Assembly (NCBI GenBank): GCA_019310865.1
Contig: JAFDDL010000105.1
Span: forward strand, 1-10,432
Direction of reading: 5' to 3'
From: Deltaproteobacteria bacterium
GTDB lineage: Bacteria > Desulfobacterota > Desulfobacteria > Desulfobacterales > JAFDDL01
Length of the DNA stretch: 10,432 nt
The notes under the pieces are model-generated. The model ran no database searches. It was not told where the DNA came from and saw only the letters and a list, made by a program, of their open reading frames with translations. A program made the position numbers and the translations under genes. Positions 6,109 to 10,432 of the stretch are shown in pieces (position 1 is the first letter of the stretch; every line of letters starts with the position of its first letter).

Positions 6109-9015
6109 ATGGAAATGATTCAGCCCAGAAAGGTTTCCCGAAGACAGAGACGTTGGGATGCAGCGATTCTTTTCAGTTTACTGCTGGCGGTAGGTGTGTT
6201 TGGATGCGGTGGCGGTGGTGGCTCCGGGGGCGCCCCGGGTGTTGCGCCCGAGGCGATGTTCAGCGCCGGCCCGGATGTCGGGTCGTTTCCACTGGCGGTT
6301 ACCTTTGACGCCGGGGAATCAACGGACTCGGATGGCACCATCAGCAGCTACGATTGGGATTTCGGCGATCAATCCAGCGGCAATGGGGTAACGACCCAGC
6401 ATACATATAGCGACGCGGGTCTTTTTACGGTCACCCTGACGGTCACGGACAATAGCGGATTGACGGGCACCGCCACCACCCAGATCGATGTAAAACCGCG
6501 ATTTACCATCAGCGGAATGGTGGCGCCGGCGGATCATGCGGCCGTGGATGGTGATGTGAACGATCCCAATGCCGAATATCAGTCCAACGACAGTTTCGCC
6601 CTGGCCCAACCGATCCCCGCACCGGTGACCCTCGGGGGATATGTGAATGTTCCGGGCGCCGGTTCACCCGGCCGGTCGAGAGGCGTTGGTGATGCCAACG
6701 ATTTTTTTCAGGTTTCCCTGACCCGGGGCATGAACCTGAGCCTCTATGTGGCTGCGAATCCGGAATCGGCGGATCTGGACCTCTATCTCTACAATCAGAA
6801 TGGAATCCTTGTCGATGCATCCGTGAGCCAGGGAACCGCCTTTGAAAGCCTGTCGGCGCCGGTGGCCGGCACCTACTTCGTTCAAGTCAACGCCGTTGAA
6901 ACGGCGAATCTGTCAAGTGCATCCAACTATACGTTGACCATCGGCCAGCCGCTCCCGGCCAAAGCCGGGTTTTTATGCCGGCTCAGCGATGCATTCGTAC
7001 CCGGGGAGGTGATCGTTCGCTTCACGGATGCCTCGGCCTCGAACCGCATCGCACCGCTTTCGGATCGTCCGGAAGAATATGGATTGACGTCTAAAACCAA
7101 AACCACGGGCCGCATTGCCCTTCTGGGCTGGGAAGAAGGTGCCGACCGGCGCCGAACCTTTGAAAAACTCGGGTTTCCCCAGCCGGGTGACAACCTGATT
7201 CCGGTGGGCGCTGCGGATCCGGACCGTCTAAGCCGGCTCGAAACCCTGTGGTTGCTCAAGGCCGTAAAGGCCCGATCAGACATTCAGGACGTTTCCCTGA
7301 ACCTGATTCGAAAACCCTTTGTCGTTCCCAATGATTCGTTCTACTCTTTGCAATGGAATTACCCGCTGATCAACCTTCCCCAGGCGTGGGATATCACCAC
7401 CGGGAGCCCCGATGTCATTGTGGCCGTGGTGGATACCGGGGTGTTGTTGGGCCATCCGGACATGGCCGGGCAGCTCACGGCCGGCTATGATTTCATTCGG
7501 GATTTGGACACCGCTCTGGACGGCGATGGAATCGATCCCGATCCAGATGACCCCGGGGATGAGGATGTGGGTGGCAGCTCTTTTCACGGCACCCACGTGG
7601 CCGGCACCATTGCCGCTGCCTCCAACAACGCCAGGGGCGTGGCGGGCGTTGCCTGGAACGCACGGATCATGCCCCTTCGGGCTCTGGGTAAAGGGGGCGG
7701 CACGCTGATGGATATCATCGAGGCGGTCAAGTATGCCGCTGGATTTGAAAACGCATCGGGAATCGTCCCCGCGAGACCGGCGGATATTGTCAACTTGAGC
7801 CTGGGCGGGGATACGGCCTCGCAGATCGAGCAGGATCTTTACCGGGAGGCCCGGGAGGCCGGAATTTTCGTCGTCGCGGCCGCCGGCAACATCGAAGCGG
7901 AAAATCCCCATCCCATCTATCCGGCCGCCTACGATGAAGTGATATCGGTGAGCGCCGTGAACATCAACCAGGATCTGGCGTTTTACTCGAATTCCGGCTC
8001 GTTTATCGACCTGGCCGCGCCCGGTGGCGATCTTACTCGGGACGTGGACGGGGACGGTTATGGTGACGGCGTGGCCAGCACCGGTGGAGACGATGCGTCC
8101 GGAGAGATCGAATTTGCCTATGTCCTGTTCCAGGGAACATCCATGGCCGTTCCCCATGTGGCCGGCGTGATCGCCCTGATGAAAGCCGTTGATCCCGACC
8201 TGACCCCCGATGCCTTTGATGCGCTGCTGGCACATGGGGATTTGACCCGGGACCTGGGTGACACCGGTTGGGACGATTCTTTCGGGTGGGGTCTGATCGA
8301 CGCCCATCGGGCGGTTCTGGCGGCCGGAAGCACCGATCCCATACCCGCCACCCTGGTGGTCAAACCCGGGTCGCTGAATTTTGGACTGGCCCTGGAAACG
8401 GCCGAACTGAAAACGGAAAATGTGGGTCAAGACACCCTTGGCATTACCCAGGTGACCGACGACGCCGACTGGCTGACGGTCGATCCGGCTGTGGTTGATC
8501 AAGATACCGGACTTGGTACCTATCGGGTCACGGTGGACCGGGCGGGACTTGCCGTCGCCGCCCATTCAGCGCGTATCACTTTTATCAGCACCGCCAATAC
8601 CGTTGACGTGTCAGTGGTCCTGCAAGTCTTTTCGGCATCTGAAACCCCGGATGCCGGGTTTCACTATATCTTGCTCATTGAACCGGATGCGCAGGACACT
8701 CTGGATCAGGTGTCGGTGGGCGTGGATGCCACCGGGATCTATCCCTTTGAATTTTCGAATCTGGCCTATGGTGACCGGTTTTTAATTTACGCCGGGACGG
8801 ATGCCAACAACGACGGATTTATCTGTGACTCGGCAGAGGCTTGCGGCGCTTATGTGAACCTGGATGAGCCCATCGAGATTGAGGTGTACGAAGATCTCCA
8901 GGGTCTGAATTTTGCCACCGATTTTGGGGTCAGCCTACCGGCGTCTGCTGCCGGCAGCCGCCGGTCCACCCTTGGGCCTCTGCGCCGTCAGGTGGTGGAA
9001 AAAGTCATTCAATAA
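6109..9015 (+). CDS. Secreted subtilisin-like (S8) serine protease lipoprotein with PKD and PPC domains
   Basis: A 968-aa exported endopeptidase. A basic N terminus and hydrophobic segment end in VGVFGC followed by a glycine run, consistent with lipoprotein cleavage before C33. No Asp follows the Cys, so outer-membrane anchoring is plausible. Then come a PKD domain (about 47-129, with YDWDFGD and HTYSDAGLFTVTLTVTD), a PPC-type beta domain (about 157-280, DDFFQVSL-like core and DLDLYLYNQNG), a propeptide-like segment beginning FVPGEVIVRF (296 to about 403), and the S8 domain (about 410-738). Catalytic residues are D442 (VVDTGV), H493 (HGTHVAGT), oxyanion N594 (AAAGN) and S678 (GTSMAVPHVAG). 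Acidic inserts, including DVDGDGYGDG (645-654), look calcium-binding. A BACON/Ig-like region (about 746-841) and a tail with DANNDGFICDSAE (898-910) follow. ATG 6109 is preferred over the upstream TTG at 6094. No ligation-type partner is adjacent. It converges on the rhomboid gene. Substrate unknown. Confidence 0.93.
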   Translation: MEMIQPRKVSRRQRRWDAAILFSLLLAVGVFGCGGGGGSGGAPGVAPEAMFSAGPDVGSFPLAVTFDAGESTDSDGTISSYDWDFGDQSSGNGVTTQHTYSDAGLFTVTLTVTDNSGLTGTATTQIDVKPRFTISGMVAPADHAAVDGDVNDPNAEYQSNDSFALAQPIPAPVTLGGYVNVPGAGSPGRSRGVGDANDFFQVSLTRGMNLSLYVAANPESADLDLYLYNQNGILVDASVSQGTAFESLSAPVAGTYFVQVNAVETANLSSASNYTLTIGQPLPAKAGFLCRLSDAFVPGEVIVRFTDASASNRIAPLSDRPEEYGLTSKTKTTGRIALLGWEEGADRRRTFEKLGFPQPGDNLIPVGAADPDRLSRLETLWLLKAVKARSDIQDVSLNLIRKPFVVPNDSFYSLQWNYPLINLPQAWDITTGSPDVIVAVVDTGVLLGHPDMAGQLTAGYDFIRDLDTALDGDGIDPDPDDPGDEDVGGSSFHGTHVAGTIAAASNNARGVAGVAWNARIMPLRALGKGGGTLMDIIEAVKYAAGFENASGIVPARPADIVNLSLGGDTASQIEQDLYREAREAGIFVVAAAGNIEAENPHPIYPAAYDEVISVSAVNINQDLAFYSNSGSFIDLAAPGGDLTRDVDGDGYGDGVASTGGDDASGEIEFAYVLFQGTSMAVPHVAGVIALMKAVDPDLTPDAFDALLAHGDLTRDLGDTGWDDSFGWGLIDAHRAVLAAGSTDPIPATLVVKPGSLNFGLALETAELKTENVGQDTLGITQVTDDADWLTVDPAVVDQDTGLGTYRVTVDRAGLAVAAHSARITFISTANTVDVSVVLQVFSASETPDAGFHYILLIEPDAQDTLDQVSVGVDATGIYPFEFSNLAYGDRFLIYAGTDANNDGFICDSAEACGAYVNLDEPIEIEVYEDLQGLNFATDFGVSLPASAAGSRRSTLGPLRRQVVEKVIQ

Positions 9016-9030
9016 GGCTTTGGGGGCCGA

Positions 9031-9885
9031 TTAACGAAACCAGGAAATGGTGAGTATGCTGATGGTCAAAAACCAACAGCCGGTCTGATAACGGTCCGAC
9101 AGGGGAGCCCGGACCCAGAGTGCATATATCGTTCCGAGCCCGATTCCCGCCAAAAGGCCGAGAAGATGGGCCATCATGTCGGTACGCTGCCCCCCGGTGC
9201 CGAGAATGCCCAAAAGTGCAAAACCACCGGCCAGGGGGAGCCAGGCCTTGATTCTCAAGCCAGGCCGGTTGAACTTGTCCCAGAACTGAAAGGCCGACAA
9301 AAGACCGATGGCGCCGAAAACGGCCGTGGAAGCACCGATGGACCAATGCCCGTATTCATGCAATGCCGCGTTTGCCAGGTTCCCAAAAATCCCCGTAAGA
9401 AGAATGAGAAAGCACCCAGCCCCGGGCCGAGTGACGGTGCACACGGCGGAACCGAATATGGCGATGCCCAGCATGTTGCCCCCAAGATGCAGCAAGTCGG
9501 AGTGAAGCATGAGCGCTGTCACTGCGCGATGTGTCTCCCCGGCCATGATACGATCGGCAGCGGCGCCGAAATTTTGAACAAGCTGCTGGGACACCCCATG
9601 GTAGGCGACGGCCATATGAAAGAGCATCAACGCCAGCGCAGCCCACACACCAGTATAGACTTTTGCAATCTGGTCCGGCACTACGGGAAGCCGCGGCGGT
9701 GCCTCCGGATTTTCCCTGAAATAGGTTTTGATCCGATCCAGGGCATACTCGTAATCCTGCGCATTCACCCGGATTTCCCAACTGTTTTCAGACCGGGCTG
9801 TGGTGTAGGCGACGCCCGAAGCGCTTAAAATGAGAGCACACAAGTCTGCTTGCTCATGGGTCATGTTTTCGAACAGCTTCTGCAT
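9031..9885 (-). CDS. Rhomboid-family intramembrane serine protease with N-terminal cytosolic domain
   Basis: Polytopic membrane protein, 284 aa from ATG 9885, that cleaves transmembrane substrates within the bilayer. The dyad is S186 in GASTAVFG and H240 in MMAHLLGLLAG. HSDLLHLGGN supplies the family's His (H128, H133) and Asn (N137). I count about six or seven hydrophobic segments, including one C-terminal to the catalytic His helix. The first 60 residues (LILSASGVAYTT, SWEIRVNAQDYEYALDRI, ending FREN) form a soluble alpha/beta domain similar in style to DUF2007-like signalling domains found ahead of some rhomboids. The frame opens earlier with a TTG at 9957, but that lacks a ribosome site. 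A candidate promoter TTGTTT (9957-9952), 17 bases, TAAACT (9934-9929) would start transcripts downstream of it, favouring ATG 9885 (CGAGA upstream). The stop is 15 bp from that of the facing S8 protease. Confidence 0.9.
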   Translation of the reverse strand: MQKLFENMTHEQADLCALILSASGVAYTTARSENSWEIRVNAQDYEYALDRIKTYFRENPEAPPRLPVVPDQIAKVYTGVWAALALMLFHMAVAYHGVSQQLVQNFGAAADRIMAGETHRAVTALMLHSDLLHLGGNMLGIAIFGSAVCTVTRPGAGCFLILLTGIFGNLANAALHEYGHWSIGASTAVFGAIGLLSAFQFWDKFNRPGLRIKAWLPLAGGFALLGILGTGGQRTDMMAHLLGLLAGIGLGTIYALWVRAPLSDRYQTGCWFLTISILTISWFR

Positions 9886-9990
9886 GAAAGGTCTCGAGTC
9901 GAAATATGGATCATTTTTGATGAAACTCAGTTTATCCAAAAAGCCGAAAGGAAACAACTGAAATGGTGGAAATCAATTCCGGTAATGTAC

Positions 9991-10020
9991 TTGCAACGGT
10001 ACGTCGGTAACTGCTATTAT
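9991..10020 (+). promoter_or_regulatory. Candidate promoter for the nitroreductase gene
   Basis: TTGCAA (9991-9996, 4/6) and TATTAT (10015-10020, 5/6) are 18 bases apart, in the intergenic region between the divergent rhomboid and nitroreductase genes. Transcription would begin near 10027 and give a leader of about 70 bases before the ATG at 10096. The -10 is good and the -35 moderate. Confidence 0.4.
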
Positions 10021-10095
10021 CGGCTATCTTTATTAAACTAGGCGACCCATTATCGCAAACCATATTCGTGACGCCCACAGGTACCGGAGGTGAGG

Positions 10096-10432
10096 ATGTT
10101 TTTGTCCCTTATTCAAAACAGACGCAGTATCAGAAGATTTGAAGAAAAACCCGTTGAAAATGAAAAAGTCGAACAATTGCTCGAAGCGGGACTGCGCAGC
10201 CCTTCCGGCAAGGGAAGCAATCCTTGGGAATTCATTGTGGTCGACGACCCTTCGCTCTTGGAGAAACTATCTCGGTCAAAACCCCACGGTGCGGCATTCT
10301 TAAAGGGCGCCCCCCTGGCCATCGTGGTCTGCGGTGATCCGGAAAAATCGGATGTGTGGGTGGAAAACACTTCCATCGCCTCGATCATGATTCACCTGAT
10401 GGCCACTGATATGGGCCTGGGAAGCTGCTGGA
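10096..10432 (+). CDS. Nitroreductase-family FMN oxidoreductase (partial, runs off the window)
   Basis: The first 112 codons of a nitroreductase-fold flavoprotein. This family uses FMN and NAD(P)H to reduce nitro compounds, quinones, flavins or other substrates. The N terminus has the FMN phosphate-binding pattern NRRSIRRFEEKPV (8-20), then LLEAGLRSPSGKGSNPWEF, the strand APLAIVVCGDPEKS, and the dimer/active-site helix WVENTSIASIMIHLMATDMG ending in GLGSCW. This is an ordinary start for the family, which is usually 165-220 aa, so roughly half is present. ATG 10096 has GGAGG at 10086-10090, the strongest ribosome site in the window apart from that of trxB. No stop occurs before the window ends. 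The physiological substrate cannot be told from the sequence. Confidence 0.93.
   Translation, partial: MFLSLIQNRRSIRRFEEKPVENEKVEQLLEAGLRSPSGKGSNPWEFIVVDDPSLLEKLSRSKPHGAAFLKGAPLAIVVCGDPEKSDVWVENTSIASIMIHLMATDMGLGSCW

Noticed and set aside
6121..6165. Twin-arginine (Tat) signal in the S8 protease
   Set aside because: SRRQRR has paired arginines but lacks the hydrophobic residues expected after them. The segment is better explained as a basic n-region of a lipoprotein signal.
7276..8565. 429-codon open frame antisense to the S8 protease gene
   Set aside because: The translation is Gly/Arg/His/Gln-rich with no domain. The sense strand carries a complete catalytic triad, so this is a by-product of GC-rich codon use.
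8946..8957. Perfect palindrome GCTGCCGGCAGC near the end of the S8 gene, as a terminator
   Set aside because: It is inside the coding region and is not followed by a T tract.
9850..10041. 63-codon plus-strand open frame between the rhomboid and nitroreductase genes
   Set aside because: It is largely antisense to the rhomboid N-terminal region, with no ribosome site or recognisable motif.

Overview
The window is about 56-60% GC by eye, apart from an AT-richer stretch near the left end. It reads as chromosomal DNA of a Gram-negative bacterium. The evidence for an outer membrane and periplasm is a muropeptide-recycling ligase (Mpl) and a secreted lipoprotein protease. The gene mix and protein style suggest a Desulfobacterota (sulfate-reducer-like) lineage such as Desulfobacteraceae/Desulfosarcinaceae. 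That placement is an inference from general familiarity, not a demonstrated match. I see no tRNA, rRNA, CRISPR array, insertion sequence or phage gene, and no gene-free stretch longer than about 210 bases.

Left end (1-1694): the tail of an unidentified protein runs into a 5'-truncated NimA-like flavoprotein remnant. Facing it on the minus strand is mpl, which keeps all its catalytic motifs but lacks about 50 residues of the central domain. Two damaged-looking genes side by side make this the least ordinary part of the window.

Middle (1695-6053): a SIR2-family protein deacylase with the class III (SIRT5/CobB-like) acyl-pocket signature is divergent from mpl. It is followed by hemL (glutamate-1-semialdehyde aminomutase, first committed tetrapyrrole chemistry). 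hemL converges on, and overlaps by 20 bp, a minus-strand two-gene unit of trxB (thioredoxin reductase) and a PHP-family histidinol-phosphatase-like hydrolase.

Right part (5901-10432): divergent from trxB is a large 968-residue secreted subtilisin (S8) lipoprotein carrying PKD, PPC, internal propeptide, catalytic, Ig-like and Ca-loop regions. Its short leader can fold. It converges, with a 15 bp gap, on a minus-strand rhomboid intramembrane serine protease with an extra N-terminal cytosolic domain. The window ends inside a plus-strand nitroreductase-family gene with a strong ribosome binding site.

Most genes look like unrelated housekeeping or envelope functions in short transcription units. 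I do not see a defence island or a clearly new multi-gene system. The points most worth checking are the gapped Mpl, the decayed Nim gene, the foldable leader of the protease gene, the PHP protein with HxxH in place of HxH, and the facing pair of membrane-associated proteases.
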